Source: CAVPXC01 sp963709505
GTDB lineage: Bacteria > Chloroflexota > Anaerolineae > JAAEKA01
Direction of reading: 5' to 3'
Length of the DNA: 64,000 nt
Assembly: GCA_963709505.1 (NCBI GenBank)
Contig: CAVPXC010000014.1
Span: 12,116-76,115, forward strand
Of this stretch, positions 12,963-23,691 are shown one piece after another; position 1 is the first letter of the stretch; every line of letters starts with the position of its first letter. A program made the translations under genes and the position numbers. A model generated the notes under the pieces. It was not told where the DNA came from and did no database searches. It saw nothing but the letters and a program-made list of their open reading frames with translations.

Positions 12963-14711
12963 TTAGCTCATTTCATCTCGGTTAAGCGCTAGCTTCCGCT
13001 TTTCCTCTTCCATCAACACGCGACGCAGCACTTTTCCGATCTGGGTCTTCGGCAACTCCGTGCGGAATTCGACCAGGGATGGCACCTTGTAGGGAGCCAG
13101 GCGCTCTTTGCAGAAGTCGCGAATCTCCTCGACGGTTGCGCCTTGGCCTTCCTTGAGCACGACAAATGCCTTGACTGTTTCGCCCCGTTTGGCGTCAGGC
13201 ACGCCCACGACGGCTGCTTCCATCACCTTGGGGTGCATAAAGAGGACCTCTTCGACCTCGCGTGGCACGATGTTGTAGCCGCTGGCGATGATCAGGTCCT
13301 TCTTGCGGTCTACGATAAAGAAGTAGCCATCGTCGTCCATCGTGGCAATATCGCCGGTGTGGAGCCAGCCATCAGCGTCGATGGCATTCCGTGTTTCCTC
13401 CGGATTGTTGTAGTAGCCCTTCATGACCTGAGGCCCGCGCACCACCAACTCACCCGTCTGTCCAACGTCCAGGAACCTGGTCTCGCCCTGCTCGTCAGAC
13501 TCCAAGGCGATCAGGGCCAGTTCGGTGCTGGGAAACGGCATGCCGACCGAGCCGGTTTTGGTCTGGCCAAAGACGGGATTACCGGCGGTGAGCGGCGAAG
13601 ATTCGGACATGCCGTAGCCTTCCACCAGCTTGCCGCCCGTCACTTCTTCGAACTTCTGTGCCACCTCGGCCGGCAGCGGAGCGCCGCCGCTCAGACAGAC
13701 CCGGATGCTGTGCAGGTCATAGTCGGCCACTTTGGGATGGTTTATGATGGCGATATACATGGCCGGCACGCCGGGATAGAGCGTGATTTTCTCCCGCGCG
13801 ATGATCTCCAAAATGTGGAGTGTATTGCGGGGATCGGGCACCAGCACCAGCTCGCCTCCCAACTTCAAGCACGTCAGCATTCCCACCGTCATGCCGTAGA
13901 CGTGGAATGCTGGCAGGGCCAAGAGAAACTTCTCGTCTCCCGGCTTCAGCGAGGGTACCCACGCGTTGATCTGGGCGATGTTTGCCACCAGGTTGCGGTG
14001 GGTCAACTCGGCGGCCTTGGGCAGGCCCGATGTGCCGCCGGTGAACTGGAAAACTGCCGTGTCCTTGGCCGCTTCGAAGGGCACCATGGGCGCCTTAGCC
14101 GGGGCCGTGGCGAGGAGGTCTTTCATGAAATAGGTGCCCACTCGGGGCGTCACGGTTTTCATCATACCACTGGCGCGCACCTGTTTGGCCACGGTGTTGC
14201 GGAAGGGCCTGCCGATGGTGTCGGGAATGTCGGTGAGGATGATGGTCTTGATGGCGGTGTTAGGCTGGATTTCGAGCACCCGATCGTAGAGGCCGCTGAG
14301 CGTAACGATGGTTTCGGCCCCTGCGCTGCGCAGGAGCGGCTCCAGCTCGTGGGCCGGATAGGTGGGGTTAGTGTTGACCACAATCGCGCCGGCCTTGAGT
14401 ACGCCAAAATAGGCGATTACCATCTGCGGTATGTTGGGCAGCATGATGGAGACGCGGCTGCTTTTGTTGACGCCTAGTTTGACCAATGCCGCGGCAAAGC
14501 GATCGCTCAGGCGGTTGAGCTCAGCGTAACTTAGCGTCGCCTGTACTTTCAGCCCCAGGGGCAAATAGCGCAGCACCATCCGAACTGCGGTTCGGTCGGG
14601 AAACCTCGCCGTTGAGTCTGCAAGCAATTGGTGAACGGTGGTATCTGGGACATCGACAGTGTGTGCGACGCCTGGCTCATAGTGGGCAAACCAGCGAGAT
14701 TCTATGGTCAT
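12963..14711 (-). CDS. Long-chain fatty acid-CoA ligase (FadD-type)
   Basis: Activates a fatty acid as acyl-AMP and transfers it to CoA. Seen: P-loop FTGGTSGLPKAAELTH, the YGMSESSP motif, the DGWLHTGDIATMDDDGYFFIVDRKKDLI region and the C-terminal catalytic lysine in PKTQIGKVLRR. ATG at 14711 (M-T-I-E-S-R-W) has GGAGG about 10 bases upstream. Length, about 582 residues, is complete. Chain-length preference cannot be read from sequence. Upstream of lspA. Confidence 0.9.
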   Translation of the reverse strand: MTIESRWFAHYEPGVAHTVDVPDTTVHQLLADSTARFPDRTAVRMVLRYLPLGLKVQATLSYAELNRLSDRFAAALVKLGVNKSSRVSIMLPNIPQMVIAYFGVLKAGAIVVNTNPTYPAHELEPLLRSAGAETIVTLSGLYDRVLEIQPNTAIKTIILTDIPDTIGRPFRNTVAKQVRASGMMKTVTPRVGTYFMKDLLATAPAKAPMVPFEAAKDTAVFQFTGGTSGLPKAAELTHRNLVANIAQINAWVPSLKPGDEKFLLALPAFHVYGMTVGMLTCLKLGGELVLVPDPRNTLHILEIIAREKITLYPGVPAMYIAIINHPKVADYDLHSIRVCLSGGAPLPAEVAQKFEEVTGGKLVEGYGMSESSPLTAGNPVFGQTKTGSVGMPFPSTELALIALESDEQGETRFLDVGQTGELVVRGPQVMKGYYNNPEETRNAIDADGWLHTGDIATMDDDGYFFIVDRKKDLIIASGYNIVPREVEEVLFMHPKVMEAAVVGVPDAKRGETVKAFVVLKEGQGATVEEIRDFCKERLAPYKVPSLVEFRTELPKTQIGKVLRRVLMEEEKRKLALNRDEMS

Positions 14712-14790
14712 GACGATCAGCCTCCGAGCATCTGCGGGTTGTTCAAGCGGATTCCATTCTACATCAAATGGCCGGGCAAGCATATTTCAT

Positions 14791-17700
14791 TCATGACAAG
14801 CTGGGTCGTCGTGGCGCGTCGGTGTATGAAATCTCAGCCCCCATCAGCGTAATCTGAAGTCGAACTAATCGAGCCCCACGATCCATCCGTTCCCACATCT
14901 CCACGATGGCCCGATTCTCGGCCACGTTCTCCAGAAACGACTTACGCCACTCGCGGTCGCTGATTTTCTCCGCGCGTGCAATCAACTCGCGATAGCCCGC
15001 CTCAATCGCCACGCGCGAGGTTTCGGTGTCACCCAACGCGTCAAAAACGTCAGCGACGGTTTTATACTGCACCGCCAGTGACCACGATCCTTCGATCTCC
15101 TGTGTACACAAATAATTCCACACCTCGGTCGCCAACTGCCGCGCTTCGTCCAGCCGTCCCTGTGCAAGCGCGCAGCGCGCCAATCCTGCCCATGGTTCGA
15201 GTGTGGCCACAATGCTTCCCATGGCAACAAATATCTCCCTTGCCTCGGCATACTGCCGCACAGCGCCCGTGTAATCTCCTGTTCGCTCTGATAGCTCGGC
15301 GAGATTGCTCAGAAAAACCGCTTGCGAGTCGGCATCTCCTATCGCCGTGGCTTCTTTCAGCGCCTGTTCCGTCAACAAACGCGCATTCCACAAGTCGCCG
15401 ATGAGCATGTGGGCATAGCCAAGGTCCCCAGTCGCAATCGCAACTCGACGCCGCATACCGAGAGACTCATACAAGCGACGGGATTGCTCCATCGCAGTGA
15501 GCTCCAGTTTGTACAAACCTAGTTTCGCGTACGCGAAGGCTCCAATACTCGCTAAAGCAATCCCTTCCAATGAGCGGTCACCAATACGCCGGGCGATCTC
15601 GGCTTGTCGCGTCAGGAGTTGTGCGGCGCGTGCGAGGTCGCCCGCCGCGCCATAGCCCCTCGCCACCCATAGCAAGGCATGTGCCACCGCTGCATCATTC
15701 CCGGATTGCTCAGCGAGCGCGAGCGCTTGCTCTGCGATGTGCCGGTAAGGCTCACCCAGGCGAGCCCTCGCTTCTGCCTCGTATCGCAACGCACGCACTT
15801 CGACAATCAGATTCTCCTGTTCGTTGCCACCGCCGAGACGTGCGCGCTGCGCCGCAGCGCGCGCCGCGGCGGTGGCAACTTGTACTGTGCGATAATCTCC
15901 CAGCGCCTGGTGAAGTAGCGCCAGGCGGAGTTGGGCTTGGGCAAGCCGGGTATCGTCGTTCATTTCCCTCGCCAGTGTCAACAGCGCAGCGATGTCCTCG
16001 CGCTGAGGTTCGCGCTCGCCGCGCAGGGAATGCATCGCCTCGCGTCCGAGGCGCGCGCGCCAGCGGCGCTCATGGTCGTTCTGCGGAATCAAGGTCAACG
16101 CGCGGTCGAAATAGGTGAGGGCTTCACGCGTCGCCGCTTGCCGGGAAGCGCTTTCGCCCGCAAGCAGGTACCAGTCCGCTGCCTGCTGCAGTTCCCCTGC
16201 GCGTTCGGCGTGTTCGCCCAACAGCCCGGCGAATTCATCCACGCGTCCCGCCTGCCGCGCCTGCTGTTCGAGCCATGCGGCGGCTTTGCGATGCAGCGCC
16301 GCGCGCTCGCGTTTCAAGACACTCTCGTAGGTCACGTCGCGCAGGAGGGCATGATGAAAACTCCACTCGCTCTCGCCTTCCAGCACCGATTCGGACTGCA
16401 GCTGCACAAACCCGCGCGGCTGCAGCGGTTCTAACGCCTGCGCGCTCTGCTGCCCGCCCAACGCATCCACGCCGCCCGCCCAGAAGTTGCGTCCAAAGAT
16501 TGCCCCGCGTTGGAGCGCCACGCGTTCCGCCTGCGCCAGCGTATCGAGCCGCGCCCGCAAGAGGTATTGCAGGGTCGCGGGGAGCGGCGCCTCTTGGAGT
16601 TTTCCTGCAACAAATGTCCACGGCTCGGTGGTGCGGTCAATGATCCCGCGGTCGAGAAAATAACTGACCAGTTCCTCTGCAAAATACGGCACGCCTTCGG
16701 CGCGTTCGACGATGAGTCCAATTGCCTCCGCTGGTACTTCCGCGACATTTCGCAATAGGTCGTGCGCGAGTTCGCGTGTGGCTGTGTCGGAGAGCGGCGC
16801 GAGGTTGATTTGGACGAACGACGGATAGCGGTCGACGGTCGACGAGGGTTCGCCGTCAGCCGCTGCAGCGCGTCTTCCGCCCGTCGTCAGCGCCTCTGCC
16901 GGCTTCCACTCTGTCCGGGCGGTCGCCAACACGAACATGCCTCCCAATTCTGCGTGATCTGGTGTCTGTGTTCTGTCCTCTGCCAGAACCACTTCCTGCA
17001 GGTATTCCAGCGACGCCGCATCGGCCCAATGCAAATCCTCCAGCAACATCTGAATCGGGTATTCGGCGCGAATCGCAGCCAGAGCTTGCCGGCTGACCAC
17101 AAACGCGCGTCCTTTAACCTGCTGCGGATCGTTGCGCAGCGCGCCGATGTGGGGACTGTCTTCAAACGGCAAGCCGGCGAGCAGTCCCAGCGCCTGGGCG
17201 GGTTCTGGGTCGTTAATGCCCGTCAGCTCGCCGAAGCGTTCCACCCATTTCGCCTCCGCCTGGACCAGCGGCGCGTCCTCGGCGATTTGGAAACGGTCGA
17301 ACCACAGTCGGCGGATCAATGCGAACGCCTGATTCTGTTCGCCCGCAAACGCGCGCCCGCGAAACACGCGCACTGTCTCGTCACGCAGTTCAATCCAATC
17401 GTTGGTATCTTGCAGGAGACGCGATTTGCCCACGCCCGGCTCGCCCATCAATTGCGCCCACACGACGCGCCGATTTTCGTACGCGTCGAGATACGCGACG
17501 CGCAATTGCCGCAATTCCGCGTCGCGTCCGATCGTGCGCGTTTGAATGCCCGCCACGCCGCGCATCATGCTGCGAAAGGCGCGCGCTTTGGCGCGGCGCA
17601 CCAGGAATGTCTGAAGCGGCTCGCGCTTGCCCTTGACAGTGCGCGGTGGCTGCGGCGTCACGTCGAACACGCCTCGCACATAGCGATAGGTGTCATCCGA

Positions 17701-18289
17701 AATTAGAATACCGCCCGGTGGCGCGGCAGACTGCAAGCGCGCGGCAAGGTTCATGGCATCGCCCGTCGCGCTGAATTCTTTGTGCAATTCCGCGCCGAGT
17801 TCGCCCACAATGACGAGCCCGGTGTGGATCCCGATGCGAATCCGGATCGGGTTCGCCCGATCGAGTTTCGCAACGGCCGTTTGCGCCTCCAGGGCCGCGC
17901 GTATCGCGTTTTCGGGATCTTGCTCGTGTGATCCTTGCGCGCCAAAGAACGCGAGTAGGCCATCTCCGAGATATTGCGCGACCGTGCCATGGTGTTGCGA
18001 AATCGCGTTGCCGACCGTCTCGTGCAATTTTGCGACGATTTTCCGCCATTCTTCGGGATCGAGTCGTTCGGCGAGCGCGGTTGAACCGACGATATCGGTA
18101 AAGAGGATCGTAATGAGACGTCGTTCCTCAGTCGAGGTGGGCGCTAGCTGTGCCTGAAGCGCAGCCAGTTTCTCGCGCGGGAGAAAGCATCGCATCCACC
18201 GCCGCATCACCGATCAGCGAGCGTTGGGCATCGAGTGCCGCGATAGCAGTTTTGAGCTGGTCAATCTGTGCCTGTATAGATTCAGTCAT
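14791..18289 (-). CDS. Class III adenylate/guanylate cyclase with AAA ATPase and TPR repeats
   Basis: Order of parts: short coiled start (M-T-E-S-I-Q-A-Q-I-D-Q-L), catalytic cyclase domain (LFTDIVGSTALAERL and LGDGLLAFFGA with the metal-binding aspartates, then FSATGDAMNLAARLQ), an AAA/STAND ATPase (Walker A MGEPGVGKSRLL, then LLEDLHWAD), and a long run of TPR-like helices to the end. Such proteins make or sense cyclic nucleotides; many are poorly understood. The frame changes once near 18178, again as a +1 step within CTCCCGCGCGAG, joining DAMLSP to REKLAALQAQ. Total about 1165 residues, typical of the family. Confidence 0.85.
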
Positions 18290-18406
18290 GTCGCTTCCGA
18301 TTGTACTGGCAAACTGAGGCGAAGTCAATCAAAGATGGCAGTTTTGGCTTGACTAGAACGGCGAAGCGGGCTGCTACTTGGTCCGAGCCAAAACACAGTG
18401 AAGGAC

Positions 18407-18437
18407 TTGATCAGGTGATTAGGTGATGTGGTATAAT
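18407..18437 (+). promoter_or_regulatory. Promoter for the FAD oxidoreductase
   Basis: TTGATC (18407-18412) and TATAAT (18432-18437) with a 19-base spacer, 41 bases ahead of the start codon. Confidence 0.5.
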
Positions 18438-18478
18438 CCCGAGCGTCATCACGCAATTCTTATTCACAGGAGCTTTGC

Positions 18479-19633
18479 ATGCTACCCAAAACCGCCGACG
18501 TCGTCATCATTGGTGGCGGCGTCATGGGCGCCAGCGCGGCCTATCATCTGGCCAAGCGTGGCTGCACCGACATCGTTCTACTCGAAAAAGGCCCCTTTTT
18601 GGGCATGGAGGCCACCGGCAAATGCGCCGGCGGCATTCGCTATCAATTCAGTACTGAGATCAACGTCCAGCTCTCGCTGCTCAGCCTCCCTATGCTTCAG
18701 CGCTTTGAGGAGGAATTGGGCCAGGATATCGATCTGCGCTGGCCCGGCTATCTATTCCTGCTGGATAATGAAGCCGATTTGGCGACCTTCCGCCGCAACG
18801 TGGCCATGCAGAACCGCCTGGGCGTGTCGTCGCAGATCATCTCTCACGACGAGGCCAAAGCGCTGGCGCCACTGCTCACCATGGACGATATCCTCGGCGC
18901 GGCCTGGCATGCCGGCGATGGCCTGGCAGACCCCAACGGCGTCGTGCAGGGCTACGCGGCCGGCGCCCGGCGCCTGGGCGCCCAAGTGTTTGCCGGCGTC
19001 GAGGCCACCGGTATCACGGTCGATGGTGGACGGATTGCGGCAGTGGAGACCAGCGCCGGCACCATCGCCACGCGCCAGGTGATCGACGCGGCCGGGCCGT
19101 GGGCCGGTCAAGTGGCCGCGCTGGCTGGCGTGGACCTGCCGATTGTGCCTTTACGCCGCCAGATCGCCGTGACCACGCCGTTGGCCGGCGTGCCAGCCGA
19201 CTTCCCCTTCGTCATCGATTTCAGCCGCAGTCTCTACTTTCATCGCGAGGGCCAGGGCATCCTCACCGGCCAGTCCAACCCCGACGAGCAGCCCGGTTTC
19301 GACCAGTCGGTGGATCGGTCCTGGACCGAGCAGCACTTGGATCGAGCCGCCTGGCGCTTCCCGCTGCTGGCGCAGGCGGGGCTGCTGAGTGAATGGGCCG
19401 GGCTGTACGAGGTCACCCCCGACGCGCACCCGGTGATCGGCAGCCTCTCGGACCCGGCCGGCTTGACAATCGTTGCCGGTTATAGCGGCCACGGTTTCAT
19501 GCACGGCCCCGTGGCCGGCTTGCTCGTCGCTGAGCTGATCCTGGACGGCCGGGCTCACAGCCTAGACATCCATCAATTGCGCTTTAGCCGCTTTGCGGAA
19601 GGGGATTTGGTGCGCGAGCACAACGTCGTTTAG
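18479..19633 (+). CDS. FAD-dependent amine oxidoreductase (sarcosine oxidase beta-like)
   Basis: Belongs to the DAO/GlpO family that oxidises secondary or D-amino acids with FAD. Residues 5-30 give the dinucleotide fold VVIIGGGVMGASAAYHLAKRG; E-A-T-G-K-C-A-G-G-I-R follows, as in sarcosine oxidase beta subunits; the end has GHGFMHGP. AGGAG precedes the ATG. At 384 residues it is complete. The other subunits of heterotetrameric sarcosine oxidase are not present, so the substrate is open. Its TAG overlaps the stop of the facing acetyltransferase gene by 4 bases. Confidence 0.85.
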   Translation: MLPKTADVVIIGGGVMGASAAYHLAKRGCTDIVLLEKGPFLGMEATGKCAGGIRYQFSTEINVQLSLLSLPMLQRFEEELGQDIDLRWPGYLFLLDNEADLATFRRNVAMQNRLGVSSQIISHDEAKALAPLLTMDDILGAAWHAGDGLADPNGVVQGYAAGARRLGAQVFAGVEATGITVDGGRIAAVETSAGTIATRQVIDAAGPWAGQVAALAGVDLPIVPLRRQIAVTTPLAGVPADFPFVIDFSRSLYFHREGQGILTGQSNPDEQPGFDQSVDRSWTEQHLDRAAWRFPLLAQAGLLSEWAGLYEVTPDAHPVIGSLSDPAGLTIVAGYSGHGFMHGPVAGLLVAELILDGRAHSLDIHQLRFSRFAEGDLVREHNVV

Positions 19634-20141
19634 GGCTGCGAGTGTGTGATTGTCTTCGCCATTTGGAGGTTGGTCACCTCGTAGCCCAGTTGGTCATACA
19701 GGGCCCAGGCTCCGCGGTTGTGTCCGAAAACGTGCAGGCCGATGCGATCGATGCCGAGTTGGCGTACTTCGTCCTCGATCGCGACCATGGCCGCGCGCGA
19801 TAGCCGCGCCGGCGAAACGGCTCAAGGACCATCAAGTCGAAGATAAAAGCTTCCAGCCGCGGGCCACGCGGTCTTTCGGCAAACCAGATTACGCCGACCT
19901 TGTCGCCCGTGATGGCGTCGACGATGCTGAAAAGGTGCTGGCCGGGCGTGGCCGGCCCCTGAGGCAACAGCTCGCGATACTCCTGTTCGGCGCGCTGCAG
20001 CGCTTCGTTCGGGTGATAATTGCCGGCCTGCACCTTCTCTTCAGCATACTCGACCATCGATTGCGCCAGCCATGCCTCGTACTCCGGCTCTCTGATCGGC
20101 TCCAAACGGACGCTGGTGGCTGTCTGGTTAGGGGTCGTCAT
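19630..20141 (-). CDS. GNAT acetyltransferase (frame change near 19796)
   Basis: The first part (P-I-R-E-P-E-Y-E-A-W-L-A-Q-S) and IVDAITGDKVGVIWFAE lead to LMVLEPFRRRGY. There the frame must change in a CGCGCGCG tract (one base missing or two added) to continue as the usual GY-x-R-A-A-M helix and then IGLHVFGHNRGAWALYDQLG and TNLQMAKTI, ending in TAA at 19630. This frame step is opposite in direction to nearly all others in the window. The target is unknown. The start overlaps the end of the preceding flavoprotein gene by 14 bases, so they are coupled. Confidence 0.75.
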
Positions 20142-20613
20142 GCAGTGGCACCTCGTCCCGATGTCCAAATCCTTGGGAGTTATCGACGAAAAATAGCCGC
20201 TCCGGCGTGATCTTGTACCAGGCGATGCGGCTCATGGCTTTGACGATCTCGGCCGGTGCGGTGGCTAGATTGCCGACGAGGGGGAACTTCTGCCCGTAGC
20301 GCATCAGCGCCCGGGCTTGTTCCTCAGCGCCGATGCGCTCTGCCAGCCCCTCCAGTTGGATGCCCCGGATCGCGCGCCAGTCGTGGGTATCCTCTTGGAT
20401 GGTGGCAGCTACCCGGCCGGAGGCCTCAAGGTTCTGGCTGTGGCGGCTGGTGGGCGAGGAGAGAAAATAGAGGGTGAACTCATCGCTGACATAAAACACA
20501 GCCGCAGCCCAGAGGCCTGACGGGCCTTGAGTGGCCAGGGTCATGACGTGGTGGGTTTGCAGGTAGGACAGAGTTGTATCGCGGAGAAGGGCCATGGTTT
20601 TTGGAGCTGCCAT
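20128..20613 (-). CDS. Pyridoxamine 5'-phosphate oxidase-like flavin-binding protein
   Basis: A 161-residue split-barrel protein: THHVMTLATQGPSGLWAAAVFYV, then FLSSPTSRHSQNL and GRVAATIQED, the pattern of FMN- or F420-binding proteins of the PNPOx-like superfamily. The true reaction is unknown; many members are not vitamin B6 enzymes. It precedes and overlaps the acetyltransferase gene. Confidence 0.75.
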   Translation of the reverse strand: MAAPKTMALLRDTTLSYLQTHHVMTLATQGPSGLWAAAVFYVSDEFTLYFLSSPTSRHSQNLEASGRVAATIQEDTHDWRAIRGIQLEGLAERIGAEEQARALMRYGQKFPLVGNLATAPAEIVKAMSRIAWYKITPERLFFVDNSQGFGHRDEVPLHDDP

Positions 20614-20616
20614 TAC

Positions 20617-20709
20617 GACCTCCGAGGCCTTCTGAGACCTCGGAGGTCTAGGGTCTAGAGATGGGGACTCACAGACAGACTTCCGAGGTCATGGAAGACC
20701 TCGGAAGTC
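20617..20709. repeat. Two related hairpins (GACCTCCGAGG and GACTTCCGAGGTC types)
   Basis: GACCTCCGAGG (20617-20627) pairs with CCTCGGAGGTC (20638-20648). GACTTCCGAGGTC (20678-20690) pairs with GACCTCGGAAGTC (20697-20709), a perfect 13-bp stem. They fill the 123-base gap between idi and the flavoprotein gene and may serve as terminators for idi. Confidence 0.7.
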
Positions 20710-20736
20710 GAAGATGCAAACTTGGGAAGTCGCGGG

Positions 20737-21312
20737 TTAGGCGCCGTTGTGCAGCCGGTCTACGCCGGGGCCGGTGGCGTGGCCGGCCATGATGGCGCGG
20801 AACCAGAAGGTGAAGTGCTCGGGTGCCTCGGTTAACTCGCGGCGCAGCGCCTCGGGCTTGATCCAGCGCAGCGCCGCCACCTCGTCCGGATTGGGTCGGA
20901 ATGGCCCGTCGGTCACGGCCCACAGCAGGTGATCGTACTCGTGCTCGGCCAGACCGTTGTCAAAATCGGTATGGTACAACAAGGCGCCCAGGTATTCCAG
21001 AGGCGGCGCAATGCCCAACTCCTCCTGCAGCCGGCGAACCGCCGCCTCTTGCACGGTTTCGCCCGGCTTGGGATGGCTGCAGCAGGCGTTGGTCCAGAGC
21101 ATCGGGCTGTGATACTTGCCGGCCGCGCGCTGTTGCAGCAGCCACTGGCCCTGGCTGTTGACCACGAACACGCTGAACGCGCGATGCAGCAGCGCCTCCT
21201 GGTGAACAGGCGTCTTGAATCCGGTGCCCAGCGGCCGATCCTCGGTATCGACCAGAATGATGTCGTGCTCAGGATGCGGGGCACTGTCCAGTTGCGTCCA
21301 GGACGTTGTCAT
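20737..21312 (-). CDS. idi: Isopentenyl-diphosphate delta-isomerase, type 1
   Basis: Interconverts isopentenyl and dimethylallyl diphosphate for isoprenoid synthesis. Seen: HRAFSVFVVN and LWTNACCSHPKPGE with the catalytic cysteine, AVRRLQEELGI (Nudix-like helix), and LAEHEYDHLL with metal-binding glutamates. About 191 residues, normal. The ATG overlaps the ubiX stop codon as ATGA, so translation is coupled. Confidence 0.93.
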   Translation of the reverse strand: MTTSWTQLDSAPHPEHDIILVDTEDRPLGTGFKTPVHQEALLHRAFSVFVVNSQGQWLLQQRAAGKYHSPMLWTNACCSHPKPGETVQEAAVRRLQEELGIAPPLEYLGALLYHTDFDNGLAEHEYDHLLWAVTDGPFRPNPDEVAALRWIKPEALRRELTEAPEHFTFWFRAIMAGHATGPGVDRLHNGA

Positions 21313-21947
21313 TCCTCGTCCTCCTCGTCGCGACGGCGGGCGCGAGCCGGCCGCGTGCCTTGCCACTCCTTGACCAGATCGTGAGGCAGGCCGATGCGGT
21401 CCAGGATGCGCCCCACCGTGTGGTTCACAATGTCGTCGATGGTCTGGGGGCGGTTGTAGAAGGCCGGCATGGGCGGCAGGATGATGCCTCCCGCCTCGGC
21501 CAGTTGGGTCATCAGGCGCAAATGGCCGAGGTGCAGCGGCGTCTCGCGTACGACCACCACCAGCGGCCGGCCCTCCTTGAGCGTCACATCGCCGGCGCGT
21601 GTGATCAGGTTGTCGGCGAAAGAGAGAGCGAGCGAGGCCATGGTTTTGATACTACACGGCACAATCACCATGGCATGGGTGTGAAACGAGCCGCTAGCGA
21701 GAGCCGCGCCGATGTCGCGGTAGTCGTACACCACATTTGCCAGGGCTTCAACTTGCTTGACCGTGGCGTCGGTCTCTTCGACCAGGGTGCGCTTGGCCGC
21801 CGGGCTGATGACCGCGTGCGATTCCACGCCCGGCATGGTCTGGAGGATCTCCAGCAGCCGGATACCGTAGATGATGCCAGTGGCGCCGGTGAGGGCTACC
21901 ACGACGCGCTTGGGCAAAACCTGGCTGATATAGTTTGGTTCAATCAT
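21309..21947 (-). CDS. ubiX: Flavin prenyltransferase
   Basis: UbiX attaches a dimethylallyl group to FMN, making the prenylated cofactor of UbiD-type decarboxylases. Seen: VVALTGATGIIYGIRLLE at the start, MVIVPCSIKTMASLA with the conserved C-S segment, and RETPLHLGHLRLM. The overlapping idi gene makes the prenyl donor precursor, a sensible pairing. No ubiD is in the window. About 212 residues, complete. Confidence 0.93.
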   Translation of the reverse strand: MIEPNYISQVLPKRVVVALTGATGIIYGIRLLEILQTMPGVESHAVISPAAKRTLVEETDATVKQVEALANVVYDYRDIGAALASGSFHTHAMVIVPCSIKTMASLALSFADNLITRAGDVTLKEGRPLVVVVRETPLHLGHLRLMTQLAEAGGIILPPMPAFYNRPQTIDDIVNHTVGRILDRIGLPHDLVKEWQGTRPARARRRDEEDEE

Positions 21948-21971
21948 GATGGGTTGATAATCGCTGCAGGG

Positions 21972-23687
21972 CTACAGCAATTCAAGGAATTCTTCGCCTG
22001 TTGGTTCGGCATTGCAAATTGGGCACGCAGAGTGCCGACCGAAAGTTCCTTGTGCTGCGGAATGGAGAGATTAACCTGCATCCCTGGCTTTGTTAACTAA
22101 TCGCTGACGAAGACCTGGCGCATATGGTCTGGCGGACCTAGTAGCCGCGACACTGCTGGGCCAGCGGACAAGCAAGGCACTGGTGAGCGAAAAGAGAAAG
22201 TTGCGACCTGGCCACTCTGTGAGCGATAGGCGGTGATGCTGACCCGGCCATGCGGACAAGTCAGCGCCTCGCCATCGGGCGAGAGCGCAAAGTAGTCAGG
22301 GCCGAAGCGCTAGCTGCGCTCCTGGTAGGGAATGAGCGGCGCCACAACTGGGTTTGGCCGCCGCTGGCCTTGGCAACGTCGGCGTGATGCTTGCCAGTGC
22401 CAGCCGCCTGGTCGTAGATCAGCTTAGCCGGCAGCAGGTCATGATGCTCCTGCTGGGCCGTCAGCAAATCAGGAATGGCTACCGGATCGGGTTGGCTGCC
22501 AGTGTTAACCAGGATCTCGCGAATGAAGCGATCGGTGGCCGCCACATTGACGTTGTAGCGGAAGTCGATCTTCTCGCCATGCACGCGGAAGGTGGCGTCA
22601 GTATCGTGGCGCTGGCGATGAGATAGCTGCCCTTCTGCTTCTTGGGCAACTCCTGCACACTGACGATCTGTCCCTGCTCGTTGCGGGTGACTGCCACCTC
22701 ATCCGCGACAATCTTATCCAGAATATGCAGCGAGCCATTCAGCGCCTGCCGCTGGCTGTAGGCGAGATCGCAGAGGGCCGCCAGCCAGCGGCGGATCAAC
22801 TCTGCACCCTGCAGGGCCGCAACCACCGTAGCCTGCAAGCGCTAGTCCGCGTTCAGCCTGACCCAAGCGATATTCCTTGATCTCGTCGTCAGCCACAAAC
22901 AGGGCCGCCTGATCCAGTTGGCGCTCGATTTGCGCCTGGCTGTCAGCGTCGATCTAGTCCAGGGTAACGAAGAAGACGCTGGGCGGTGTGCCAGATCAAG
23001 TGCGTCAGGCTACCTGTGGCGGCATTGGCTCGCAGCGCATAGGTGTCAGCGATCTGCGCCTTCTGCCGTTACTCGGGAAAGTACTGGTAGATCTGCTGCA
23101 AGAACTGATAGAAAAATGTTAGCGCTTGTGCTCACACACACACTGTTAGAAGAGTTCAAGGGTCGCATGGTCTGGTAACGCCTCGAACACCGCATAACCC
23201 ACGAACCATTTGGCCAACATGTTCCAGCGTATCTAGTGCTCCAATTGGCGTAACGACAGGTCGAGCAGGTACTTGACCAACAACGCTGCATCAAGCGTGC
23301 CACCGTGTGCGTGGGTGGCGCACTGGCCCACTGTCGTGATGATACGCAGCGCAAACTAGCCTCCAGCGGCTTCCAGTCCAGGTGATCGCGCAGCGAACCA
23401 GAAAATGGCTCTCCGCTTGTCGACACAGTCGCCGGTAATCTCGTCACTAAACCAATACAGCAGCGTCTTCAGGTGCGCTTCTACGACGAATAGTACGATG
23501 GGTGGTATACTGTCGATAAGATAGCTCTCGTTTTTGTGGTTTGACGGTCGGCAAACCAATCATTCCACAAAAGCGAGGCTATCGACAAACTTACTAAGTG
23601 GCTTTCAACCTGTCCCGCCAGTTGCCAGCCAGTTTTCTGGAAAGCTTTAGCAGCTTCTTCCCCCGAGATGTTCGACAGCTTACCCAT
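21972..23687 (-). pseudogene. hicA: HicA toxin gene split by an insertion sequence
   Basis: HicA is a small mRNA interferase. The N-terminal half (M-G-K-L-S-N-I-S-G-E-E-A-A-K-A-F then GWQLAGQVESHLV) lies at 23687-23598. The C-terminal half (KPGMQVNLSIPQHKELSVG, then LRAQ and TGEEFLELL to TAG) lies at 22095-21972. A decayed IS of about 1.5 kb fills the gap. Rejoining the halves also needs small frame corrections, so the toxin is dead. hicB lies 4 bases upstream. Confidence 0.75.
22096..23597 (-). mobile_element. Decayed IS (IS1182-like DDE transposase) inserted in hicA
   Basis: The flanks carry the same five bases, ACTAA, at 22096-22100 and 23593-23597, a probable target-site duplication around 1492 bp. 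Pieces of a transposase on the minus strand survive: RNEQGQIVSVQELPKKQKGS, HGEKIDFRYNVNVAATDRFI, LLTAQQEHHDLLPAKLIYDQ and AAGTGKHHADVAKASGGQTQL-like text. They lie in different frames with stops between, so it cannot move itself. The termini show only a weak inverted repeat. Confidence 0.72.
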
Positions 23688-23691
23688 TGCT

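Noticed and set aside
19630..20141. Counting the 19.8-kb acetyltransferase and second sbcC break with the +1 set
   Set aside because: Both lie in CG dinucleotide runs and shift the opposite way (-1 or +2), so they are more like ordinary repeat-length errors.
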